A DNA stretch of 64,000 nucleotides from Chloroflexota bacterium (lineage in GTDB: Bacteria > Chloroflexota > Anaerolineae > Promineifilales > Promineifilaceae): assembly GCA_017993775.1 (NCBI GenBank), contig JAGOMA010000027.1, positions 1 through 64,000 of the forward strand. Direction: 5' to 3'. Below are positions 34,301 through 41,268 of the stretch, in pieces. The first letter of the stretch is position 1; every line of letters starts with the position of its first letter. Under the pieces are notes generated by a model. The model had not been told where the DNA came from. It saw only the letters and a program-made list of their open reading frames with translations, and made no database searches. A program made the position numbers and the translations under genes.

Positions 34301-35032
34301 CACGTAGACCGGGTTGTGAATCCAAGGTTTGAGGGTTTCGGGTTGGATAGCGGGTAGAGAAGATTGGGGGAAGGGGGAAACGGCCGTGACATACTCCTCA
34401 GCTACGGCAAATCGTTCCTGGCTGTCCTCATCGGTCCGCCATTCTCGAATAGTCAGTGCTGGGCCTAATCGAACCACCGTGGATTCGTCTAACAAAATTT
34501 CGCCCTTTCCTGCCAGGTGTTCGGCCGTGGATGTGCGCATCACCGTCGCCCCCGCCAGCACATCCAGACGCTGAATCGAAGCATCGCCCACCACAAAGCG
34601 ACGCGCAGAACCGCTGGCAATGGCCACTTTCAAGGTCAGTGCGGTCATTGCGCCTTGCGGCAGGGCAATTTCCAAGAAGGCCTGCATGGCCTTTTGCAGC
34701 GCAAACGCGCATGCTGTGGCTCGCGGCGCGGCGGCTCGCGGCGCGGTGGCCCCCGGAGCTTCATCAAACCAGCAGGTCACGGCATCGCCGGCAAAGCCGA
34801 TTACGCTGCCGCCGAAGCGCTCGATTTCAGCAATGAGCGCGCTGTAGACCGCATCCAGATGCCGGGTGAGTTCTTCAGCTCCCTGACGCGGACCCAATAA
34901 AATCCGTAACGATTCGGTTAGGGGCGTAAAACCGGAAATGTCCGCAAAGAGAACCGAGCCGCTGGAGCGGTCTGGCACTGATTCTCCGTTTAATATGGCG
35001 CGTAATCGATCCTGGGGGAGGTAGGTATGCAT
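31379..35032 (-). CDS. Adenylate/guanylate cyclase-domain, AAA-ATPase, TPR regulatory protein
   Basis: A 1217-residue STAND-like signalling protein. The N-terminal class III cyclase domain (about 20-190) has the metal-binding Asp in VLFADISGFTPL and GFAGDAVTCWF. A second cyclase-like domain (about 255-415) starts AVLFVRFMGIDYE and lacks that Asp, so it is probably inactive or regulatory. An AAA/ATPase domain follows from ~440, with Walker A AEAGMGKSR and Walker B LLIIMDDLHWVD. The C-terminal ~400 residues are TPR repeats. It may convert a ligand bound by the TPR/ATPase part into cyclic nucleotide output. GAAGGG precedes the ATG. No cNMP receptor gene is adjacent, although a CRP-like site occurs at 40.9 kb. 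Confidence 0.9.
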   Translation of the reverse strand: MHTYLPQDRLRAILNGESVPDRSSGSVLFADISGFTPLTESLRILLGPRQGAEELTRHLDAVYSALIAEIERFGGSVIGFAGDAVTCWFDEAPGATAPRAAAPRATACAFALQKAMQAFLEIALPQGAMTALTLKVAIASGSARRFVVGDASIQRLDVLAGATVMRTSTAEHLAGKGEILLDESTVVRLGPALTIREWRTDEDSQERFAVAEEYVTAVSPFPQSSLPAIQPETLKPWIHNPVYVREMARQDHFLTEFRPCAVLFVRFMGIDYEADDAQAQLDAFIRQMQSLTARYDGTLLQLTIGDKGSYAYLNFGVLNAHEDDARRAVKAALELRKAADQLQVQLGLSYGLLRVGAYGGQTRRTFGALGDHVNLAARLMSTAVPGEILLSVHIHKATSRDFVFDPRPPLPMKGKAEPLPVFALTGERQQRAIRLQEPTYTLPMVGRQYELQIIDEKLDLALQGKSQVIGLVAEAGMGKSRLVAEVIRAARKKGFTGYGGACQSDAINTPYHAWKSIWSAFFDVDPHAPLRKQIRSLEGELEDRAPERVQALPLLSTLLDIEIPDNEFTKPLEPKYRHSALLALLEDCLHAAAKDEPLLIIMDDLHWVDALSHDLLEDLARALNDSPLCFVLAYRPPRLARLEAPRLEARPNFTKIELSELTTIEAEQAIRAKLAQLYPARSGAVPPILVEKLMARAQGNPFFLEELLNFLHDRGLDPRTPKALEKIELPNSLHTLILSRIDKLSEREKTTLRVASIIGRLFRAAWLTGYYPELGGLVQVKPDLDQLAELEITPLDTPEPELAYLFKHIVTHEVTYESLPFATRARLHEQLAGYLEGQIAAGRLREAPLLDTLVFHYICSDNRAKQQEYLFKAGKAALEVSAFTTAVEYLTRLMELMPASDPTRSTAGLQLAEAHKHLGAIPAARAAIEQAQLAAITDADRAAALASLGGMTSEMGDYAGAQAILEEAVALARASANPLTLCRVLYALGTQDWRLGKLDRVHASMTESLALARALGNKQRELAAMNALATVAWLQGEAEAEHLFQGIYTEAVAVGDRLLAVSVLNNLGVMADDRQDYQAARDNFQQALALSREIGAQESISLGLLNLADEEIKLGHLDAARAGSREGLALALRLGALPRVVQVVVNFSYLAYAEGQIERALALSGLASHHPAWGGEHQRELDTALARWALDPAVVEAGLAKGAALDWDEIIQALLQG

Positions 35033-35237
35033 GGCCCTTCAATAATCTCCTATAGGACTTCAAATTTCTTTTTCACCTGTGAGTCAGATAATGCTGGTTT
35101 GTGATGGATTTTCTTCGTTTTAGGCCATCGGTGATTCTCTTACCGGACATGGAAACATTATAATAGATAAAATTAAGATCAGGCCAGAAAGCGCAATGTG
35201 AGCGTCGCGTCACTCCAAACAAAGATAAAGCAACATC

Positions 35238-35266
35238 TTGACACTTTGCCAGGTATAATTTAATAT
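35238..35266 (+). promoter_or_regulatory. Promoter of the arsR-type operon
   Basis: A perfect -35 TTGACA (35238-35243) is followed after 17 bases by TAATAT (35261-35266). A better -10 by sequence, TATAAT at 35254-35259, lies only ten bases away and cannot pair with this -35 box. The operator palindrome starts next to the -10 box. Confidence 0.6.
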
Positions 35267-35282
35267 TTAACTAATTAGTTAA
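35267..35282. promoter_or_regulatory. Perfect palindrome TTAACTAATTAGTTAA, probable ArsR-family operator
   Basis: A 16-bp perfect palindrome, 28 bases before the ArsR gene and directly after the -10 region. It extends as imperfect flanks TATT and CTAT. AT-rich palindromes of this kind at the promoter of their own gene are the usual operators of ArsR/SmtB repressors, so binding would block transcription. Confidence 0.75.
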
Positions 35283-35309
35283 CTATTTAATCAGGAGATT
35301 GGAAAGATC

Positions 35310-35642
35310 ATGAATGATATGCTTAGCCTGACCTTTGCCGCTCTGGCAGACCCCACGCGTCGGGCAATGCTGGAGCGGCTGGCGCAGGGTCCGGCCACAG
35401 TGAAAGAACTGGCGGAACCATTCACCATCAGCAAGCCGGCAATCTCCAAACATCTGAAAGTACTCGAACATGCTGGACTGATCGAACGCGGGCGTGAAGC
35501 CCAGTGGCGGCCGGCGCAACTGCAAGCCGCGCCGCTGAAAGATGCTTCTCAATGGCTGGAGACCTATCGCCAGAACTGGGAAGAAAATCTTGATCGTCTG
35601 GACGAATATTTACGCAAGCTTCAAGAAGATCAGAAAAGTTAG
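35310..35642 (+). CDS. ArsR/SmtB-family transcriptional regulator
   Basis: A 110-residue winged-helix protein. The helix-turn-helix core reads ALADPTRRAMLERLAQG, VKELAEPF, ISKPAISKHLKVLEHAGLIERG. It has no CVC or other Cys/His metal box, so unlike true arsenic or zinc sensors it probably responds to something else. ArsR proteins of this type commonly sit with SRPBCC proteins. Its own promoter carries a perfect palindrome (35267-35282), implying autorepression. Probable functional partner of the SRPBCC and UvrA-like genes that follow, though a 193-base repeat region separates them. Confidence 0.95.
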   Translation: MNDMLSLTFAALADPTRRAMLERLAQGPATVKELAEPFTISKPAISKHLKVLEHAGLIERGREAQWRPAQLQAAPLKDASQWLETYRQNWEENLDRLDEYLRKLQEDQKS

Positions 35643-35700
35643 TTCAGGTACCTGGCTGCTTGCTTTTAGTCCAGTCAAAACCAGAAAAAGGTCCAAATAG

Positions 35701-35798
35701 TGTAATGGTTACTGGTTCCCTGAACAAAACTTCACCGCAAAAGGCGCAAAGTTTTTCTCTTTAGCTCTTTGCGGTTTAGCCAACAGGTGACCATTACA
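35701..35798. repeat. Nested inverted-repeat element, MITE-like or mRNA stem-loop
   Basis: TGTAATGGTTAC (35701-35712) is matched at 35787-35798 by GTGACCATTACA (11 of 12, the other a G-T pair). Inside, ACCGCAAA (35734-35741) pairs with TTTGCGGT (35768-35775). The AAGGCGCAAAG text resembles intergenic repeats seen in diverse bacteria. No clear target duplication flanks it. It lies in the transcript between arsR and the SRPBCC gene. Confidence 0.6.
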
Positions 35799-35836
35799 AA
35801 AAGATCTAACCAGTCATTTAAAAAGGAAAAGACATA

Positions 35837-36289
35837 ATGGCCGATAAATTAGCAGATCGAGAAATTGTCGTCACACGATTGATCGACGCACCGCGCGAAC
35901 TCGTCTTCGCGGCGTTTACCGAACAAGAGCATATTGAACAATGGTGGGCTCCTAAAGGGGCCACGACACATGAGATGGATGTGAAACCCGGTGGTATCTG
36001 GCGCTACAGCCAGCCCGCCCGTGATGGCTCTCTCAATCCTTTCAAGATCAAGTTTATTGAGCTGGACAAGCCGACACGGCTTGTTTACGATTATGGCGCC
36101 GACGGGGGAAATGCGTCTGAGCTTGTGCGCACTACCGTGACTTTTGAGGATCAGGATGGGAGAACCAAGGTCACTTTGCAGCTGAAGTTTGCAACGGCCG
36201 TCGTGCGCAAACAAGCAGTGAAATACGGCGCCATTGTGGGCGCCATGCAGGCGCTGGAAACCCTCGCCGATTATCTGGCCACCGTATGA
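35837..36289 (+). CDS. SRPBCC / AHSA1-domain protein
   Basis: A 150-residue START-like protein with the AHSA1 pattern: REIVVTRLIDAPRELVFAAFTEQEHIEQWWAP, GGIWRY near residue 55, and FEDQDGRTKVTLQ. The fold has a deep hydrophobic pocket for small ligands. Paired with an ArsR-family repressor it may bind or sense the compound controlling the operon; this is inference. Start ATG follows AAAGGAAAAG. It overlaps or abuts the UvrA-like gene, so the two are co-translated. Confidence 0.92.
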   Translation: MADKLADREIVVTRLIDAPRELVFAAFTEQEHIEQWWAPKGATTHEMDVKPGGIWRYSQPARDGSLNPFKIKFIELDKPTRLVYDYGADGGNASELVRTTVTFEDQDGRTKVTLQLKFATAVVRKQAVKYGAIVGAMQALETLADYLATV

Positions 36290-36300
36290 GTGAGGTAACA

Positions 36301-38529
36301 ATGGCTGAAGACAAAATGCAGGAATTTATCGAAATCCGTGGCGCGCGGGAAAATAATCTAAAAAACGTCACGCTGCGCATTCCCAAACGCCAGATCACCG
36401 TCTTTACCGGTGTGTCCGGCTCCGGCAAATCATCGATCGTGTTCGACACCATCGCCACGGAAGCGCAGCGCCAGTTATACGAAAACTTCAGCATGATGGT
36501 ACGCACATTCCTGCCACGCTACTCACAGCCAGACGCCGATTCGATCCTCAACCTGAGTATGGCCATCGTGGTGGACCAGAAGCGGTTGGGCGGCGGCTCG
36601 CATTCGACGTTGGGCACGATTACGGACACCTATACTTTGCTGCGCCTGCTGTTTGCGCAGATTGGCGACCCATTCATCGGCTATGCCAACGCCTTTTCTT
36701 TCAATGAGCCAATCGGTATGTGCCCGGAATGCAACGGATACGGCCGTAAGCTGCAACCCATCGTCGAAAAATTTTACAATCCTGCCAAGTCGCTAAACGA
36801 AGGCGCGCTTCAGGGGCCAATCTTCGACGACAGCATTTATGCGTCCAGCGGCTTTTTCGACAACGACAAGAAGCTGGCCGAATTCACCGACCAAGAGATG
36901 GATCTGCTCCTTTATGGTCAGGAGCAAAAATTCAAGCTGGGCAACATGAACCGCACCTACCTCGGCGTAATCACCGGCTTCAGCCGCTCCTACATCGAGC
37001 GAGATCTGAAAACACGCTCCGCGAAAACACAAGAAAAAATCGCCCACTATCTCATCGAAGGCCCCTGCCCCAGTTGCAAAGGCGCGCGCCTCAACAAGGC
37101 TGTGCTGAGCTGCAAGATCAAGGGCTACAACATCGCCGAGCTTTCCGCGATGGAAGTCGGCAGCCTGATCCGAGTGATTCAGGACATCACGGACCCATCG
37201 GCCAAACAGATTGTGGGCGACCTGGTGCGACGACTGCAAAACCTGATTGACATCGGCCTGGATTATTTGACGCTCAATCGAGAGACTGACACGTTGTCCG
37301 GTGGGGAAGGGCAGCGCGTCAAGCTGGTAAAGCACCTGGGCAGCAGCCTGATCGACGTGATGTATATTTTCGATGAACCCAGCGTGGGTTTGCACCCGCG
37401 TGACATACACCAGCTCAATGAAATGCTGCAAAAACTGCGCGACATGGGGAACACGGTGTTGGTTGTAGAGCACGACCCTGACGTGATCAAGGTGGCCGAC
37501 CACATTGTGGACCTCGGTCCGCACGCTGGCGCCCTGGGTGGTGAAATCGTCTACGAAGGCAGCTATGCCGGCTTGCTCAAGGCAGATACGCTGACGGGCA
37601 AGTTCATGAAAGAGGCCATGCCCATTAAGCAGGCATTTCGTCAGGCCAAGAAACAGTTGCCACTAAGTAACGTGAGTGTTAACAACCTGAAAAATGTAAG
37701 CGTAAACATTCCGGCAGGCGTGCTGACTGTGGTGACCGGTGTGGCTGGCTCTGGCAAGAGTTCGCTGATTAGCGAGGCTTTCGTGGCCCAATTCACCGAC
37801 GCCATCGTGGTTGACCAATCGGCCGTGGGCACGAATCCGCGCTCTAACCCGGCGACATACACGGGCGTGATGGATGAAGTACGCAAGGCGTTCGCCAAAG
37901 CCAACAAGGTGAATGCCGGCCTGTTTAGCTTCAACTCCAAGGGCGCTTGCGAAAATTGTAATGGGCTGGGAGTGGTGTACACCGACCTATCCTTCTTTGA
38001 AAGCGTCAAATCACCTTGCGAGGATTGCGACGGCAAGCGCTTCAAAGATGAGGTGCTGGATTACAAGCTGGATGGTAAATCGATTGTCGATGTGTTAGAG
38101 ATGACTGTGAGGCAGGCGCTGGAATTTTTTAGCATCCCGGAGATTACCCCCATTTTGCAAACGATGAACGACGTCGGCCTGGATTACCTGACTCTGGGCC
38201 AGCCGCTGAACACACTTTCGGGCGGCGAGTGTCAGCGCATTAAGCTGGCCAGCGAACTGCACAAAGAGGGCAGCATCTACGTGATGGATGAGCCTACCAC
38301 CGGCTTACACAAGTCGGATGTAGGCCACCTGCTGGAGATCTTGAACAAGCTGGTAGATGGCGGCAACACGGTGATTGTGATCGAGCACAACATAGATGTG
38401 GTGCGCAACGCGGATTGGGTTATTGACCTGGGGCCGGAAGGCGGCAGCAAGGGCGGACAGGTGATATTTGAGGGCACGCCAGCTGGCTTGATGCAGGCCA
38501 AACAGTCGATCACGAGCCGGTATGTCTAA
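36301..38529 (+). CDS. Short UvrA-like ABC ATPase (class II UvrA paralogue)
   Basis: About 742 residues, clearly shorter than housekeeping UvrA (about 940). Two ABC cores are present: Walker A GVSGSGKSS and GVAGSGKSS, signatures LSGGEGQR and LSGGECQR, and Walker B regions YIFDEPSVGLHPRD and YVMDEPTTGLHKSD. Zinc-finger motifs are CPECNGYG, CPSCKGARL, CENCNGLG and CEDCDGKR. The length suggests loss of the UvrB-binding region, as in class II UvrA proteins (DrrC-like), which are tied to self-resistance against DNA-binding compounds. ATG 36301 has GTGAGG at five bases; ATG 36286 overlaps the previous stop (ATGA) without a ribosome site. Only one ACGGCCGT octamer (36740) occurs in 2.2 kb, unusually few. 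Confidence 0.93.
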   Translation: MAEDKMQEFIEIRGARENNLKNVTLRIPKRQITVFTGVSGSGKSSIVFDTIATEAQRQLYENFSMMVRTFLPRYSQPDADSILNLSMAIVVDQKRLGGGSHSTLGTITDTYTLLRLLFAQIGDPFIGYANAFSFNEPIGMCPECNGYGRKLQPIVEKFYNPAKSLNEGALQGPIFDDSIYASSGFFDNDKKLAEFTDQEMDLLLYGQEQKFKLGNMNRTYLGVITGFSRSYIERDLKTRSAKTQEKIAHYLIEGPCPSCKGARLNKAVLSCKIKGYNIAELSAMEVGSLIRVIQDITDPSAKQIVGDLVRRLQNLIDIGLDYLTLNRETDTLSGGEGQRVKLVKHLGSSLIDVMYIFDEPSVGLHPRDIHQLNEMLQKLRDMGNTVLVVEHDPDVIKVADHIVDLGPHAGALGGEIVYEGSYAGLLKADTLTGKFMKEAMPIKQAFRQAKKQLPLSNVSVNNLKNVSVNIPAGVLTVVTGVAGSGKSSLISEAFVAQFTDAIVVDQSAVGTNPRSNPATYTGVMDEVRKAFAKANKVNAGLFSFNSKGACENCNGLGVVYTDLSFFESVKSPCEDCDGKRFKDEVLDYKLDGKSIVDVLEMTVRQALEFFSIPEITPILQTMNDVGLDYLTLGQPLNTLSGGECQRIKLASELHKEGSIYVMDEPTTGLHKSDVGHLLEILNKLVDGGNTVIVIEHNIDVVRNADWVIDLGPEGGSKGGQVIFEGTPAGLMQAKQSITSRYV

Positions 38530-38614
38530 ACAAGGGTAAGGCTAACCCGGCACGACTTTGGGGAGTCATTGGCGGAGTGGGGAACGGCCGTTACCTCCTC
38601 CTGGTTGTTGGTCA

Positions 38615-39532
38615 TTATGGCAACGGCGGGCAATCGGCCGCGTCTTTGCCAGCGAGTTGGGCGACAAACGTGGCTACCTGCTGCAATGCCTGCCTGGTTT
38701 CAGGCAAAAAAGACATGACCGGGAAAACATGGAACAGCCCGTCCCACATCTCCAACGTCACCGATACGCCTGCCTCACCGGCACGATCGGCCAATCGGGT
38801 AGCGTCATCCAGCAAGATTTCCTCCGTGCCTGCCTGAATCAGCAAAGGCGGCAGCCCCTGCAAATCGGCAAACAAGGGAGAAATGAGGGGCGACGCGAGC
38901 GCCGCGTGCGCAGCGTACGCGGCGGCATAGCGGCCCAGGCTGGCGGCATCCAGAATCGGGTCGGCCGTCGCTTTGCTGCGGATGGATTCTCCCGACAAGG
39001 TGAGGTCCACCCAGGGAGAAAAGCAGATCGCCCCGGCGGGCGGCGGCAGCCCGGCCTCACGTAATGCAACCAGAGCGGCGACCACCAACCCGCCCCCCGC
39101 AGAATCACCGGCAAAGAGGATGCGGGACGGAGCAGTTCCTTCGGCCAACAGCCAGCGATATGCGACAAGCGTATCTTCCAACGCTGCCGGAAAAGGGTTC
39201 TCCGGAGCCAGCCGGTAATCAAGGGCCAACGCCTTGTGTTTGGTGGCGTCTACCAGACGGGCGATCAGGTCGCGGCTGGCATTAACCGACCCCAAATTGT
39301 ACGCGCCGCCATGCAGGTAAAGCATCACCCCAGAATCCGCCTCTGGCAGCAAGAGCCATTCCGCGAAAATTCCATCTATCGTGGCGGGCTGGCAGACAAG
39401 CTGAGGGGGGAGTGGGGAGAATTTGGCTCTTGACTCTTGTTTGCGACGTTGTTCGGCGATGGGGCCTTTTGACCAATTGGCAAAGAGGACACGGAGTAGT
39501 TGTTTGCTGATTTTGGCCTGGATGCTGGGCAT
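38615..39532 (-). CDS. Alpha/beta hydrolase, hormone-sensitive-lipase family
   Basis: A 305-residue esterase. The oxyanion motif HGGAYNLGS, the nucleophile GDSAGGG, the acid region DATRLADRAGEAGV and the His near LFHVFPVM define the HSL (family IV) type. These hydrolyse short acyl esters. I start at ATG 39532 (MPSIQAKISKQLL) because AGGAG lies eight bases upstream; the open frame reaches 39604, where it overlaps the neighbour. Co-oriented with the aldo/keto reductase gene 40 bases upstream, so a two-gene operon is likely. Confidence 0.92.
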   Translation of the reverse strand: MPSIQAKISKQLLRVLFANWSKGPIAEQRRKQESRAKFSPLPPQLVCQPATIDGIFAEWLLLPEADSGVMLYLHGGAYNLGSVNASRDLIARLVDATKHKALALDYRLAPENPFPAALEDTLVAYRWLLAEGTAPSRILFAGDSAGGGLVVAALVALREAGLPPPAGAICFSPWVDLTLSGESIRSKATADPILDAASLGRYAAAYAAHAALASPLISPLFADLQGLPPLLIQAGTEEILLDDATRLADRAGEAGVSVTLEMWDGLFHVFPVMSFLPETRQALQQVATFVAQLAGKDAADCPPLP

Positions 39533-39572
39533 CGGGTTTTCTCCTGGTTTGGTTTTGGTTCGCGCCAAACAA

Positions 39573-40589
39573 CTAACGCCGGTACTCGTCGCCGCAGTCG
39601 CCAATCAGCTTGAACAGGTCGCGTGACCGGGCCTGAACGGCAGCCAGTCGCTCCCAATCCTCGGCGTCTAGCTGGAAGGTAAAGACACGGCCGTTTTCAA
39701 CCATATGTTCGGCCACACCCAGCCGTGCGCCAACAATAACGCCGGCAACGGCCGGTTGGTCCAGCAGTGCGCGCACCGCTACATTGGCGATGCTGACACC
39801 ATGACGTTCAGCTACCAGATTCACCGCCTGCAACAACTCCTGAAACAACGCCCAGCCCCCCCAGGCGTCGATCATTTGCTTGTATTTGCGCAGGCTGGAA
39901 GTGTTCAGTTCGCGCTGGGCAGGCTCCGGCCGCCCCAGATAACGCGCCGACAGCAGCCCGCCGAGCAGAGTGCCATAGGTGAACAAGACAATGCCCTGCT
40001 CCTGGCAGAAGGGGACCATAGCCACCTCCGGGCGACGATCGAGCAGCGAGTACTGCACCTGATTAGAGACGATGGGCAGGCCGCGCTGCACCATGATCGC
40101 CAGTCGTTCGGTATCGAAATTGGTCAGGCCCAGGTAACGCAGTTTGCCGCCTGCACGCAATGCCGCCAGATGTTCCAGGGCCTCCAGATAGCGCGGATCA
40201 CGGTAGTCCCACCAGTGGAATTGCAGCAAGTCCACTGTATCCGTGTCCATGCGCCGCCGTGAAACGTCTATGGCACGCTCAACGACCTGACGGGTCATCG
40301 GACCGGGCGTGGGAACCCATTTGGTGAAAGCCTGCACCTGATCCAGAGCCTGCGGGCCGGAACGGGCGGCCAACTGCCGCCGGAAGGCGCCGATAAACTC
40401 TTCGGCCGGGCCGTAATGATCGGCCAGGTCCCAAGTGGTGAAACCGGCGTCGTGGTAATGGAGCATTTCGGGGATGGCGGCGGCGGGGTCTATACGGCCG
40501 TGGCCGCCAGACACCTGCCACAGGCCGTTGAGTATGCGGCAGATCGGCAGGTCCGGGGCAAAAGGGTACACGCTAGACAATGGTAACAT
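39573..40589 (-). CDS. Aldo/keto reductase
   Basis: A 338-residue AKR-type (beta/alpha)8 oxidoreductase beginning MLPLSSVYPFAPDLPICRILNGLWQV. The catalytic residues Asp and Tyr are in TWDLADHYGPAEE, the Lys in FTKWVP and the His in LLQFHWWDY; ALLDQPAVAGVIVGA in the C-terminal part binds the phosphate of NADP(H). The open frame extends 117 residues further upstream (to 40940), through intergenic sequence; I reject this. AGGAGG lies 12 bases upstream of ATG 40589, slightly far. Substrate unknown. Confidence 0.92.
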   Translation of the reverse strand: MLPLSSVYPFAPDLPICRILNGLWQVSGGHGRIDPAAAIPEMLHYHDAGFTTWDLADHYGPAEEFIGAFRRQLAARSGPQALDQVQAFTKWVPTPGPMTRQVVERAIDVSRRRMDTDTVDLLQFHWWDYRDPRYLEALEHLAALRAGGKLRYLGLTNFDTERLAIMVQRGLPIVSNQVQYSLLDRRPEVAMVPFCQEQGIVLFTYGTLLGGLLSARYLGRPEPAQRELNTSSLRKYKQMIDAWGGWALFQELLQAVNLVAERHGVSIANVAVRALLDQPAVAGVIVGARLGVAEHMVENGRVFTFQLDAEDWERLAAVQARSRDLFKLIGDCGDEYRR

Positions 40590-41268
40590 GATTGCAAATG
40601 CCTCCTGTAGAATGACGTGAAGATAACTGAGAACGGCCGTTTGCGCCAATCCTATCCCTTTGTTTCCACCCCCTTCCCCGACCCGATTTAGCAAAATCCA
40701 AAGGATGCCATCGGCGAGTAACGCGAGTTTTTTGGGGTTTGTGAATCTGTTTATGCACAGCATCTTAATGGCTATACGCAAATTTATTTGGATGCCCGAC
40801 CCATCAGGAAACCCTGGGCATCTTCCCTGCCGGCAACCAAAGCAGAAATTGGTGGTGATAGGGCAACGGCCGTTTCCCCGCCACACGGGCAACCAACAAA
40901 CCATATTTCGCAAAAACCACCGGGTTGTGACATATATCACAATCCGGCGATGACATATAGTATTGTGCCCAGCCCCAGCCTACACATATGATCTGAATCA
41001 ATGCAACAATTGTTTCATCGAATCCAGGCACAACGTATTTCAGACGGGTGAGTTACAGTTCAGCAAAATAGAGGAGTTACATCCCTGGATGCTCATTCTG
41101 CCAACTCAATCCCAACACACCCATTTCAATTTACGAATAAGCATCCGCAAGTGAGCTAACGGGTTTCGATTGGTTCAATCTTTATAAATTAGCCGACCTC
41201 GCCAGACTAAAACGAATGTTTACGAAGGGCATTCCAACCCAATTGGGTTTAGCAAAAGGGAAAACACA
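40590..41268. other. Divergent intergenic region, sdh promoter region
   Basis: No gene. Holds two ACGGCCGT octamers (40633, 40866), a 7-pair hairpin GATGCCC...GGGCATC (40791-40822), a CRP-like site (40926-40941) and a TATAGT (40956-40961) that could be the -10 box for sdhABCD. Distances imply a leader of about 300 bases before sdhA. Confidence 0.55.
40926..40941. promoter_or_regulatory. CRP/FNR-type binding site TGTGA-N6-TCACA
   Basis: TGTGACATATATCACA has both perfect half-sites of the E. coli CRP consensus. A TATAGT -10 candidate begins 15 bases later, placing the site's centre near -35 of the predicted sdh start, close to the class II activator position. It is an inference that a CRP-family regulator controls sdh here. 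The 1217-aa cyclase gene in the same window makes cAMP signalling plausible. Confidence 0.6.

Noticed and set aside
35254-35259. TATAAT used with TTGACA at 35238 as the arsR promoter
   Set aside because: Spacing of only ten bases is too short; TAATAT 17 bases downstream fits better.
40590-40940. N-terminal 117-residue extension of the aldo/keto reductase frame
   Set aside because: Lies in repeat-rich upstream DNA, and AKR proteins begin at the MLPLSS segment.
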